Shown here one piece after another: positions 1 through 10,231 of a stretch of DNA of 64,000 nucleotides. The stretch is from Roseateles_B sp051857535. GTDB lineage: Bacteria; Pseudomonadota; Gammaproteobacteria; Burkholderiales; Burkholderiaceae_C. The position numbers and the translations under genes are program-made. The notes below the pieces were generated by a model. The model was given only the letters and a program-made list of their open reading frames with translations, ran no database searches and was not told the origin of the DNA. Position 1 is the first letter of the stretch. Each line of letters opens with the position of its first letter. Location of the stretch: the NCBI RefSeq assembly GCF_051857535.1, contig NZ_JBPZGY010000001.1, positions 1 through 64,000 of the forward strand. Direction: 5' to 3'.

Positions 1-20
1 CGTCAGGCTAATATCCCGCC

Positions 21-54
21 AAACCCCCGGTTCCGCAAGGACCGGGGGTTTTGC
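21..54 (+). terminator. Rho-independent terminator of an upstream gene outside the window
   Basis: An 11-bp perfect inverted repeat (AAACCCCCGGT and its complement) closes a 9-nt loop and is followed by a T-rich run. It reads best on the plus strand, so it probably ends a transcript entering from the left. No coding sequence of that gene is visible here. Confidence 0.75.
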
Positions 55-60
55 TTTTGA

Positions 61-513
61 GGATCCCATCTTAAGGATCCAATATCCGCGGGCAGCCGGC
101 CGCACTTCGTATTTCGTATTTCGGGCGCCGGCCCTCTGTGAAGTTCCGGGTACTGCTGGCCGCAGCACGGCGCTGCCTTGCGTGGCCTCTCGCCCGTTGC
201 GTCGTCAGTGGCCAGGACACCGTGGGAAGCGTGGCCGCACTGAGTCGTTCAGCCCCGCTTCTGCAATCGAACTGCATCCGCGGCCCACGGGGTACACCCT
301 GCATTTGATCCTGTGTGCGTGGCCTCGGGGGCCGCGAGCCTCCTGGCTTGAGATGTGGGGCGGCGCAGCTCAACGCGTGCACATTCCCAGCATTTCATCG
401 GGCAGGGGCGCAGGTCACTCTTCAAGGACAGCGCTTCGTCGCTTTCGGCTGGCGGGCATGCCCATGACTTCAGATACTGTGAGCACACAATCTGACAGGG
501 CGGGTGGGATCCT
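61..513. other. Stretch without a recognisable gene
   Basis: Several short open frames overlap here on both strands, but none resembles a known family, has a convincing ribosome-binding site or excludes the others. I see no tRNA, clear repeat or strong hairpin. It is probably intergenic, or holds a gene I cannot recognise. Confidence 0.4.
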
Positions 514-804
514 ATGAAGCAAGTGCAGCGAGCAGAACGCGTGAACCGCAAGAGTGCGGTGTTGGCCGCTGCGTGTGTGCTGGCAGCGAGCGTCTTCATT
601 CCTGCTCAGCCGGCTGATGCCAGCGAGGTTGTCAAGCTGACTCGCCTCGTGCTGACTGGCAAGCGATCCGTTGACAACAGCAAACCAGGGGCCGCTCAGG
701 GGCCTGTCGAGCGCTTGCCCAAGGTGAGCGTCGACGGCTTGCGCATGGATGAGACGCCCACGCAGGTTGCCGGCCAGCTGCGAAGCGGCAGCCGACCGAG
801 CTGA
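514..804 (+). CDS. Small exported protein of unknown function
   Basis: A 96-residue protein with a basic N-terminus, a hydrophobic stretch at about residues 14-31 and an Ala-x-Ala-like site near residue 36, consistent with a Sec signal peptide. The mature part of about 60 residues is polar and carries two similar segments, VVKLTRLVLTGKR and VERLPKVSVDGLR, that share the pattern V-x-x-L-x-x-V-x-V/L-x-G-x-R. I infer a periplasmic or surface-exposed location. I do not recognise a function. Coding potential is supported by the signal peptide and the repeat, not by a family match. The next gene starts 107 bp downstream on the same strand. Confidence 0.55.
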   Translation: MKQVQRAERVNRKSAVLAAACVLAASVFIPAQPADASEVVKLTRLVLTGKRSVDNSKPGAAQGPVERLPKVSVDGLRMDETPTQVAGQLRSGSRPS

Positions 805-911
805 TCTTCCGAGATGTAGGCGCGCCCGTTCCGCCCGAACGGGTAGCTGTCTGTCGTCCGCCGTGCCGAGCGCGCTACAGTCCGGACATTCTCCTTGCCT
901 TCCGCGCGCTG

Positions 912-1397
912 ATGCCCAAGCTTGTTTCCATCGCCCCCCCGTTGTCTGCTGAGCCAGAAGGAAAGAAGGGCGCAACATCCTCCGGCCCTCAAATTGCAGA
1001 AAAATTTCGGGTCTGCGTTCAACCTTCAGACATCGACGGTCAAGGTGTGTTCGCAGCGGAGCCTATCCCTGCCCGCCGCAAGATCGGCGAGATGCGCGGT
1101 GAACTGATTTCTGTGGCCGAGGCCAGGCGACGTATCAAGGGGCGTGCGCGCATCCACATGGTGGAGATCAGCGAGCGACGTGCCATTGATGCCACCGACT
1201 CCAACGGCCCGCTCCGCTACATCAATCATTCCTGCCTGCCCAATGCAGTGCTGCGCATCCGGCAGGGGCGCGCCGAGTTTTACGCCATGCGTGACATCGA
1301 GGCAGGCGAAGAGCTGACCGCCGACTACGGTGAAAGCCATCATGAAGGCCGTTTGCGTTGCGCCTGCGGGGCGCCCAATTGCAAGGGGCGTCTCTAA
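912..1397 (+). CDS. SET-domain protein (putative protein lysine methyltransferase)
   Basis: This 161-residue protein has the hallmarks of a SET domain. A G-x-G-like start (DGQGVFAAEPI) precedes the NHSCLPNA motif near residue 108, which forms the S-adenosylmethionine and pseudoknot site. ELTADYG near residue 140 is the active-site Tyr segment. A short cysteine-rich post-SET tail (CACGAPNCKG) follows and would bind zinc together with the upstream Cys. SET proteins transfer methyl groups to lysine side chains; bacterial members are compact, and their substrates (ribosomal, DNA-binding or host proteins) are mostly unknown. The first 30 residues are low in conservation signals, so the true start may lie slightly downstream. 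The gene is monocistronic and convergent with the next gene. Confidence 0.8.
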   Translation: MPKLVSIAPPLSAEPEGKKGATSSGPQIAEKFRVCVQPSDIDGQGVFAAEPIPARRKIGEMRGELISVAEARRRIKGRARIHMVEISERRAIDATDSNGPLRYINHSCLPNAVLRIRQGRAEFYAMRDIEAGEELTADYGESHHEGRLRCACGAPNCKGRL

Positions 1398-1441
1398 GAG
1401 GCACTGCGTTGCCGGCGCAGCACTGAGGCAGCGCTGAGCGT

Positions 1442-2029
1442 TTAGGACTTGAGCTGCCGCAGATCCTGCGCGGCAAAGAGGGCATCGTCCACCAGCGTCG
1501 AAGCGCTGATGTCCTGCGGCCTGTCATAGGCCTTCTGTAGATAGGCCCGAAGCGCTGCCCCGTCATCCAGCAGCAGGGCTGCAACCACATCCAGCAGTTC
1601 CTGCTCGTCCGAAGAAGGCTTGCCTCGCATGCTGGATTGTTCGAGGAAGCCGCAGGCCCACTCACGCGCGCCGACCGGTATTTCAAGCTGGCTTCGCGGC
1701 TCATGCGCGCGTTCGGTGGCCCATGGCAAGGTCTCTGCCAATGGCAGGGCATCCGGATCATGCCGCAGAAGTTCCTGGTCCAGGGCGTGCCCCAGCGTCT
1801 GCCAGCGCTCTTCCAGCCAGGTCATGAACTCGTCCAGCAGCTCTTGCTCTGCCAGCGTTTCAGCCCAGTCCTCACCCCAATGGGCGTCGAGCACAGCGAC
1901 GGGATCTTCTGTCATTTGCAGGCAAAGCGCTGCGCACAGCTGTCCATCCAGAAGATCAGGGGATGGGTTGACCAGCGTCTGATCGCGGGCGGGCAGCAGC
2001 GTCAAGAGCTGTGTCAGTCGTTCATGCAC
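1442..2029 (-). CDS. UPF0149 (YgfB/YecA-like) family protein
   Basis: The frame encodes a mostly helical acidic protein with the family signature LLDGQLCAALCL followed by a D-x-H-W-G segment and a long C-terminal helical half (LLDEFMTWLEERWQ). UPF0149/YgfB proteins are about 190 residues long; their role is poorly defined, although YgfB has been linked to transcriptional control in Pseudomonas. The frame runs open into alaS, but a terminator at 2096-2122 separates the genes. I therefore place the start at the GTG at 2029, giving 195 residues; an alternative start such as a CTG a little upstream is possible. No SEC-C zinc tail is visible, unlike long YecA proteins. Confidence 0.6.
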   Translation of the reverse strand: MHERLTQLLTLLPARDQTLVNPSPDLLDGQLCAALCLQMTEDPVAVLDAHWGEDWAETLAEQELLDEFMTWLEERWQTLGHALDQELLRHDPDALPLAETLPWATERAHEPRSQLEIPVGAREWACGFLEQSSMRGKPSSDEQELLDVVAALLLDDGAALRAYLQKAYDRPQDISASTLVDDALFAAQDLRQLKS

Positions 2030-2095
2030 GGGGCTAGGGCCTGTCAGAAGAAGGGGCGCCTGCAGGCTGACTGACGGTGCGTCGGCCAGCGAGAC

Positions 2096-2122
2096 AAAAA
2101 AAGGGGCCTCGACGTAGGCCCC
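2096..2122 (-). terminator. Terminator of alaS
   Basis: On the minus strand a GGGGCC/GGCCCC stem with an 8-nt loop is followed at once by seven T residues. It lies 26 bp after the alaS stop codon and is a textbook intrinsic terminator. Confidence 0.8.
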
Positions 2123-2147
2123 ATGCTGCCACGAGCAGGGCGCGAGC

Positions 2148-4775
<2,628 letters not shown>

Positions 4776-4855
4776 GCGGCCACTTTCATTGCGGGCGTGG
4801 GCCCGGGGCAAGGGCGTCGGCGACGCGGTAAATACTTGATTTTTAGGGATTTTTG

Positions 4856-4861
4856 ATTATA
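4856..4861 (-). promoter_or_regulatory. Candidate -10 box of the alaS promoter
   Basis: A perfect TATAAT reads on the minus strand 80 bp upstream of alaS, inside an AT-rich island (about 4830-4862) that stands out in this GC-rich DNA. No good -35 element sits 17 bp upstream, so the call is tentative. The same island could serve the divergent gene. Confidence 0.35.
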
Positions 4862-4939
4862 GGGGCCTGCATTGCCGGAGGTGGCTTTGCGGCCGGGGTA
4901 GAGTGCTGTCTCCACACCCCCCCATTCCCGGAGTTTTCA

Positions 4940-6430
4940 ATGGACAGCAAGACCCCCGCCCTGGCCGCCTTGGATGACGCCAGCCTGTTGCGCCAGCACG
5001 GCCTGATCAACGGCGAATGGGTGGGCGGTGAGGCGCGCTTTCCGGTGACCGATCCGGCCACCGGCGCACTTCTGGCCGAGGTGGCCAATCTAGGCCCGGG
5101 CGAGGCCGAGTCCGCCATCGCGGCGGCCAACGCCGCTTGGCCGGCATGGCGCAGCAAGACGGCGAAGGAGCGCGCGGCCATCCTGATGCGCTGGTATCAG
5201 CTGATGCTGCGCCATGCCGATGACCTGGCCCGCATCATGACGGCCGAGCAGGGCAAGCCCCTGGCCGAGGCCCGTGGCGAGGTGGTGTACGGTGCCAGCT
5301 TTCTGGAATGGTTCGCGGAGGAGGGCAAGCGCATCTACGGCGAAACCATACCGACCACGGACAACAACAAGCGCTATCTCGTTATCAAGCAAGCCATGGG
5401 TGTGTGCGCCGCCATCACGCCCTGGAACTTTCCGATCGCAATGATCACGCGCAAGGTCGCTCCCGCCCTGGCGGCCGGCTGTACCGTCGTGATCAAGCCC
5501 GCCGAGGCCACTCCCCTGTCGGCTCTGGCCGTGGCCGAGCTGGCGCAGCGCGCCGGCCTTCCCGCCGGCGTGCTCAACGTGCTGACGGCCGATGCGCAGC
5601 GCTCCATCGAGATTGGCCAGGTGCTGTGCCAGAGCGATGTGGTGCGCCATCTGTCCTTCACCGGGTCCACCGAGGTTGGCCGCATCCTGATGCGCCAGTG
5701 CGCCCCTACCGTCAAGAAGCTGTCGCTGGAGTTGGGTGGGAATGCGCCCTTCATCGTCTTCGACGACGCCGATCTCGACGCCGCCGTGGAAGGCGCCATG
5801 GCCAGCAAGTACCGCAATGCCGGCCAGACCTGCGTCTGCGCCAACCGGCTCTATGTGCAGCGTGGTGTCTACGACGCTTTCGTGGAGAAGCTGGCGGCCA
5901 AGGTGATCGAGCTGAAGGTGGGCAATGGCTTCGAGGCCGGGGTCAACCTGGGCCCGCTGATCGATGAGGATGCCGTCGCCAAGGTGGAAAGCCATGTCGC
6001 TGATGCCCTCGCCAAGGGCGCCCGCTTGCTGGCGGGCGGCTACCGTGCAGAAGGACTGGGGTCCGGGCAGTTCTATGCCCCCACCCTGCTGGCTGACGTG
6101 CGTGCAGACATGCTCTGTGCCCGCGAGGAGACCTTTGGCCCGGTGGCGCCTGTCTTCTGCTTCGATACCGAGGCCGAGGTCATCGAGGCGGCCAATGCCA
6201 CGGAGTTCGGCTTGGCGAGCTATTTTTACAGCCGCGACATCGGCCGCATTTTCCGCGTGGGCGAGGCGCTGGAGTACGGCATGGTGGGTGTCAACACCGG
6301 CCTGATCTCGACGGCCGAGGTGCCTTTTGGCGGCGTCAAGCAATCCGGCCTGGGCCGCGAAGGCGCGCACCAAGGCATCGACGACTACGTGGAAGTGAAG
6401 TACCTCTGCCTGGGTGACATCCAACGCTGA
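4940..6430 (+). CDS. gabD: NAD(P)-dependent succinate-semialdehyde dehydrogenase
   Basis: A 496-residue aldehyde dehydrogenase. Family landmarks are the TPWNFPIAMITRK cofactor-binding segment, FTGSTEVGR (Rossmann loop), the catalytic-Glu motif LELGGNAPFIVF and the catalytic-Cys motif GQTCVCANR. The C-terminal GVNTGLISTAEVPFGGVKQSGLGREG is typical of GabD-type enzymes, which oxidise succinate semialdehyde to succinate in 4-aminobutyrate catabolism. The start at 4940 follows family length; 29 upstream codons are open but run into the promoter island. No gabT or regulator is adjacent, so the physiological substrate is inferred. Glutarate-semialdehyde dehydrogenase (DavD) is the main alternative. 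Confidence 0.9.
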   Translation: MDSKTPALAALDDASLLRQHGLINGEWVGGEARFPVTDPATGALLAEVANLGPGEAESAIAAANAAWPAWRSKTAKERAAILMRWYQLMLRHADDLARIMTAEQGKPLAEARGEVVYGASFLEWFAEEGKRIYGETIPTTDNNKRYLVIKQAMGVCAAITPWNFPIAMITRKVAPALAAGCTVVIKPAEATPLSALAVAELAQRAGLPAGVLNVLTADAQRSIEIGQVLCQSDVVRHLSFTGSTEVGRILMRQCAPTVKKLSLELGGNAPFIVFDDADLDAAVEGAMASKYRNAGQTCVCANRLYVQRGVYDAFVEKLAAKVIELKVGNGFEAGVNLGPLIDEDAVAKVESHVADALAKGARLLAGGYRAEGLGSGQFYAPTLLADVRADMLCAREETFGPVAPVFCFDTEAEVIEAANATEFGLASYFYSRDIGRIFRVGEALEYGMVGVNTGLISTAEVPFGGVKQSGLGREGAHQGIDDYVEVKYLCLGDIQR

Positions 6431-6495
6431 AGCTGCCGAAACCGGAGGGCCTCTGTCACAGAGGCCTGGCTGGCGTTCGCCGCGATGGCGAGGGC

Positions 6496-6569
6496 TGGAG
6501 CGGGTGATGGGAATCGAACCCACGTATCGAGCTTGGGAAGCTAGCGTTCTACCATTGAACTACACCCGC
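6496..6569 (-). tRNA. tRNA-Gly (anticodon TCC)
   Basis: The minus strand folds into a complete 74-nt cloverleaf including an encoded CCA. The acceptor arm is GCGGGTG/CACCCGC, the D-loop contains AATGGTAGAA, the anticodon loop is TTCCCAA, and the T-arm is GTGGG-TTCGATT-CCCAT. It is nearly identical to enteric tRNA-Gly(UCC). Confidence 0.97.
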
Positions 6570-6634
6570 TGAGGTGTGGCGCCTGCGCGCAGCGCGACAG
6601 GCTGACGCGGATTATAGGCAGGTTCCAGTGCTGC

Positions 6635-7489
6635 TTAGCCGGACTGCCCGTTGCTCGCCAAGGCGGCTGCGAGTGCAGGGGCCTGCGGGCCGAAGGCGTA
6701 GGCATCCATGCCGAGGCAGCCGTAGGTCACGCTGTCGTGGATGCGCAGGGCAGGAGCGTCGTCGCCGCCTGCGCCGGCCGCGATGAACCAGGGCAGCAGG
6801 TGCTCGTCCGTCGGGTGCATGTCGGCGGCATGAGGCGCCCGTCGGCGATAGTCCAGCAAGGCAGGCCAGTCCCTGGCTTGGGCCTGTTCGGCCCACCAAC
6901 TGCGGAACGCCAGCGATTCGGCAATCTCCCGGGCATCGATCGCGGCGTCACCCTGGAAGACGCGGCGCAGATTGTGGGTGATGCTGCCGCTGGTCAGTAT
7001 CAGCACACCCTGCGTCGTCCAGGGCGCCAGCGCTTGGCCAAGGGTCCACAGCTCCGCGGGGCTGGCCTGAGGCGAGAAGCACAGCGGCAGGATGGGGATG
7101 TCCGCCTGCGGGACCATGTAGCGCAGCGGCGTCCAGATGCCGTGATCGAGTCCAGCCATGGCCTGCGTCTGCAACAAGCCTGGCAGCGCGCGCTGCAGCT
7201 CCGCGGCCAAGGCAGGGGCGCCCGGTGCGTCATATCGCAGTTGATACAACGCCGGGTCGAAGCCGCCGAAATCATGGACGGCATGCTGTTGCTCGGCCAC
7301 CAACAGCGTCGGGCGACGTGCCAGGCTGTGCGCCGACACCGCCAGGATGGCGCTGGGACGCGCATAAGGGGCGTGCGTGAGCACTCGGCCCAGCGTCTGC
7401 ATGAACACGCCCGCGGCACCCGGTTCCAAGGCCGTCATCGGCGAGCCGTGTGACAGGAAGAGGGGTGTGGTGGCAGTGGCGCTGGTCAT
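6635..7489 (-). CDS. DODA-type extradiol aromatic ring-opening dioxygenase (YgiD-like)
   Basis: A 284-residue protein of the class III extradiol dioxygenase superfamily (LigB-like). Expected metal and active-site segments are visible: LSHGSPMTALEPG near the N-terminus (His ligand), GLDHGIWTPLRYM, LTSGSITHNLR and the C-terminal TYGCLGMDAYAFG. E. coli YgiD/DodA cleaves L-DOPA in the 4,5-extradiol position using a divalent metal; the natural substrate here is unknown. The start at 7489 begins MTSATATTPLFLSHGS; ten further upstream codons lack support. It is single and divergent from the permease gene, with a 92-bp gap. Confidence 0.88.
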   Translation of the reverse strand: MTSATATTPLFLSHGSPMTALEPGAAGVFMQTLGRVLTHAPYARPSAILAVSAHSLARRPTLLVAEQQHAVHDFGGFDPALYQLRYDAPGAPALAAELQRALPGLLQTQAMAGLDHGIWTPLRYMVPQADIPILPLCFSPQASPAELWTLGQALAPWTTQGVLILTSGSITHNLRRVFQGDAAIDAREIAESLAFRSWWAEQAQARDWPALLDYRRRAPHAADMHPTDEHLLPWFIAAGAGGDDAPALRIHDSVTYGCLGMDAYAFGPQAPALAAALASNGQSG

Positions 7490-7581
7490 GGATGCATTGC
7501 AGCAGAGCGATCGCCGCACAGGGCTGAGGGGACTTGCACGCTGGGTTCAAAAGCATTGGACGTCCGCCCTTACAGTGCGGC

Positions 7582-10146
7582 ATGGATTCATCGACTGCCT
7601 CGGAGCGCCGCCCGTCTGCTGCGCCTGCCCAACGTCCAGCGCCGCCCTCGGTCCTGCTGCTGGCATGGCGCCAGCTGCTGCGTGACTGGCGGGCGGGCGA
7701 GTTGCGCATGCTGAGCCTGGCCCTGGTGTTGGCCGTGGCCGCAGTGACGGCCGTCGGCTTTCTCTCAGAACGCCTGGAGGCCGGCCTGCGGCGCGACGCA
7801 GCACAGTTGCTGGGCGGCGATGCACTGGTGGCGTCCGACCACCCGATGCCGCCAGAACTCCAGGCACTGGCGCAGCAACTGCAGCTGCGGCGCATGGACA
7901 GCGTGACCTTCCCCAGCATGGCGCGCGCTGCGGGCGGCAGCACGCGCCTGGTGACGGTCAAGGCCGTATCGGCCAGCTATCCGCTGCGGGGTCAGGTCTT
8001 GCTCACGGACGGCAGGCGCGTGGGCGCTCCACCGCCTGGGGAGGTCTGGGTGGACCTCCCGGTCCTCGATGCACTGGACTTGACGGTGGGTGCCAGTCTC
8101 CTGCTGGGGGACAGCCAGTTCAAAGTGGCGGGTGTGATCCTGAACGAGCCCGATCGCGGCGCTGGCTTCCTCAGCTTCGCCCCCCGTTTGATGCTCAACG
8201 AGGCTGATCTCGCCGCCACTGGCCTGGTCCAGCCCAGCAGCCGCGTCACCTACCGGATGGCGGTCCTGAGTCCCTCTTCGGACCCGGCGGCGGCGGCTCG
8301 CTTTCTGAAGGAGGCTTCCACGCTGATCGAGCGCCAGGGCTGGCGTGGCCTGCGCCTCGAGAACCTGGAGACTGGGCGGCCGGAGATGCGCCAGACCCTG
8401 GACCGAGCCAGCCTCTTTCTTCGGCTGGTGGCCATGCTGGCGGCGCTGCTGGCTGCGGTAGCCGTCAGCCTGGCCGCCCGTGATTTTGCGCTGCGGCACC
8501 TGGACGACTGCGCCATGCTGCGTGTGCTTGGGCAGTCACAGTCGAGGATTGCGCGCATCCATGTGCTGGAGTTCGCCATAGCGGGACTGCTTGCCAGCAC
8601 CGTGGGCGTGCTCGGCGGCTTGCTGCTGCATGAGGTCTTCGTTCGGCTCCTGGCCGGGCTGATGTCAGTCAGCCTGCCGCCGCCGGGCTGGGTGACGGCT
8701 GTAGGGGGGCTCGGGCTGGGCTTGAGTCTGATGCTGGGATTTGGCCTGGGGCCGGTGCTGCAACTGGCCTCGGTGCCGCCGCTTCGTGTGATCCGTCGCG
8801 ATCTGGGCGCTGTGCGCATGGCCTCGGGCCTGGTGCTGCTGGCTGGCCTGCTGGGCTTTGCCGGATTGCTGGCCCTGGTGGCGGGCGACTGGAGGCTGGG
8901 CCTGGGCACGGCGGGCGGCTTCGCCATGGCCTTGGCCGTCTTCGCCCTGGGCGCGTGGCTGGTCCTGCTTGTGCTTCGGCGTTCCGTACCCCAGGCCGGC
9001 GCGCCGCGCTGGCTGGCCCTGGCCACGCGGCAGCTCAGCGCGCGCCCGGTTTTTGCCGTGGTGCAGGTGTCGGCACTGGGCATTGGTTTGCTGGCGCTGG
9101 CCCTGCTGTTGCTGCTGAGAACGGACCTGATCAACAGCTGGCGCGCCGCCACGCCCAGGCAAGCGCCCGACCGTTTCATCATCAACATCCAACCCGAACA
9201 GGGCGATGCCTTCAGGCGGAGCCTGGACGCCGCTGGTGTGCAAGGCTATGACTGGTACCCGATGATCCGCGGCCGGCTGGTGGCCATCAACGGCAGCGAA
9301 GTCAAGCCTGATCAGTTCAAGGTGGAGCGCACCCAGAGACTGGTGGAACGCGAGTTCAATCTCAGCCACAGCGAAACCCTCCCTCCGCACAACCAGCTGG
9401 CGCAAGGCCAATGGGTAGCCGACGAGCAGGGGGGCCTCAGCGTGGAGCAGGGCATTGCCCGCGACCTGGGCCTGAAGCTGGGGGACAGCCTGCGCTTTGA
9501 CGTCGCAGGGCAAATGGTCGAGGCTCGCATCACCACGATACGCAAGCTGGACTGGTCCTCCATGCGCGTCAATTTCTTCGTGCTCTTCCCACGTCGCGAG
9601 ATGGCGGACCTGCCGCGCAGCTATATCACTGCTTTCCGCGCGCCCGCTCAGGCCACGTCGCTGGACAAGCAACTGGCGCGCGACTTCCCCAACATCACCG
9701 CTGTCGATGTGCGGGCTCAACTCGATCAGGTCCAGCAGGTGCTGGACCAGGTCGCCTCGGCGGTGCAGGTGCTGTTCGCCTTCACGCTGGCTGTGGGCCT
9801 CATCGTGCTGCTGACGGCCGTGAGCAGTACCCGCGAAGCGCGCATGCGCGAGTTCGCACTGATGCGGGCCATGGGCGCCAGCTCACGCTTGCTGGGCCGT
9901 GTCCAGAGCGCAGAACTGCTGGGCCTGGGCCTGCTGGCCGGTGTGCTGGCGGGTGGTGCGGCCTTGCTGATCGGAGCGGTGCTGGCCGCCAAGGTGTTTG
10001 AGTTCAGCTGGACGCTCAACCCTTGGCTGGTGCCTGCCAGTGGCCTGGCAGGGGCCTTGCTGGCCTGGCTGGCTGGCTGGTGGGGCTTGCGGGGAGTCCT
10101 GCAGAAGCCGGTCATGCAGAGCCTGCGCCTGCAGGACATCAGCTGA
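7582..10146 (+). CDS. ABC-transporter permease of the FtsX/YbbP family
   Basis: An 854-residue membrane protein with the YbbP layout. After an N-terminal TM helix (about residues 45-65) comes a large extracytoplasmic MacB-like domain, then three TM helices of a first FtsX domain (about 265-410). Extra TM helices and a second periplasmic domain follow, and a second FtsX domain closes the protein (QVLFAFTLAVGLIVLLTAV, AELLGLGLLAGVLAGGAALLIG). YbbP normally pairs with the ATPase YbbA and is predicted to export or extract lipid-like substrates. Here no ABC ATPase gene is adjacent, so the partner must be encoded elsewhere. The start at 7582 gives the expected length. A bidirectional terminator follows 25 bp after the stop. 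Confidence 0.88.
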   Translation: MDSSTASERRPSAAPAQRPAPPSVLLLAWRQLLRDWRAGELRMLSLALVLAVAAVTAVGFLSERLEAGLRRDAAQLLGGDALVASDHPMPPELQALAQQLQLRRMDSVTFPSMARAAGGSTRLVTVKAVSASYPLRGQVLLTDGRRVGAPPPGEVWVDLPVLDALDLTVGASLLLGDSQFKVAGVILNEPDRGAGFLSFAPRLMLNEADLAATGLVQPSSRVTYRMAVLSPSSDPAAAARFLKEASTLIERQGWRGLRLENLETGRPEMRQTLDRASLFLRLVAMLAALLAAVAVSLAARDFALRHLDDCAMLRVLGQSQSRIARIHVLEFAIAGLLASTVGVLGGLLLHEVFVRLLAGLMSVSLPPPGWVTAVGGLGLGLSLMLGFGLGPVLQLASVPPLRVIRRDLGAVRMASGLVLLAGLLGFAGLLALVAGDWRLGLGTAGGFAMALAVFALGAWLVLLVLRRSVPQAGAPRWLALATRQLSARPVFAVVQVSALGIGLLALALLLLLRTDLINSWRAATPRQAPDRFIINIQPEQGDAFRRSLDAAGVQGYDWYPMIRGRLVAINGSEVKPDQFKVERTQRLVEREFNLSHSETLPPHNQLAQGQWVADEQGGLSVEQGIARDLGLKLGDSLRFDVAGQMVEARITTIRKLDWSSMRVNFFVLFPRREMADLPRSYITAFRAPAQATSLDKQLARDFPNITAVDVRAQLDQVQQVLDQVASAVQVLFAFTLAVGLIVLLTAVSSTREARMREFALMRAMGASSRLLGRVQSAELLGLGLLAGVLAGGAALLIGAVLAAKVFEFSWTLNPWLVPASGLAGALLAWLAGWWGLRGVLQKPVMQSLRLQDIS

Positions 10147-10171
10147 GGCGCCAGGCTGCAGCCCGGCTGTG

Positions 10172-10208
10172 AAAAAGCCCCCGCGCCGAGAGGCGTCGGG
10201 GGCTTTTG
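10172..10208. terminator. Bidirectional terminator between the permease gene and the chemotaxis operon
   Basis: A GCCCCC/GGGGGC stem with a further GC-rich inner pairing is flanked by AAAAA on one side and TTTT on the other. It works in both directions, ending the permease gene (plus) and the last MCP gene of the operon (minus). Confidence 0.85.
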
Positions 10209-10231
10209 ATCATGGGGACCCGGGAGCCCGC

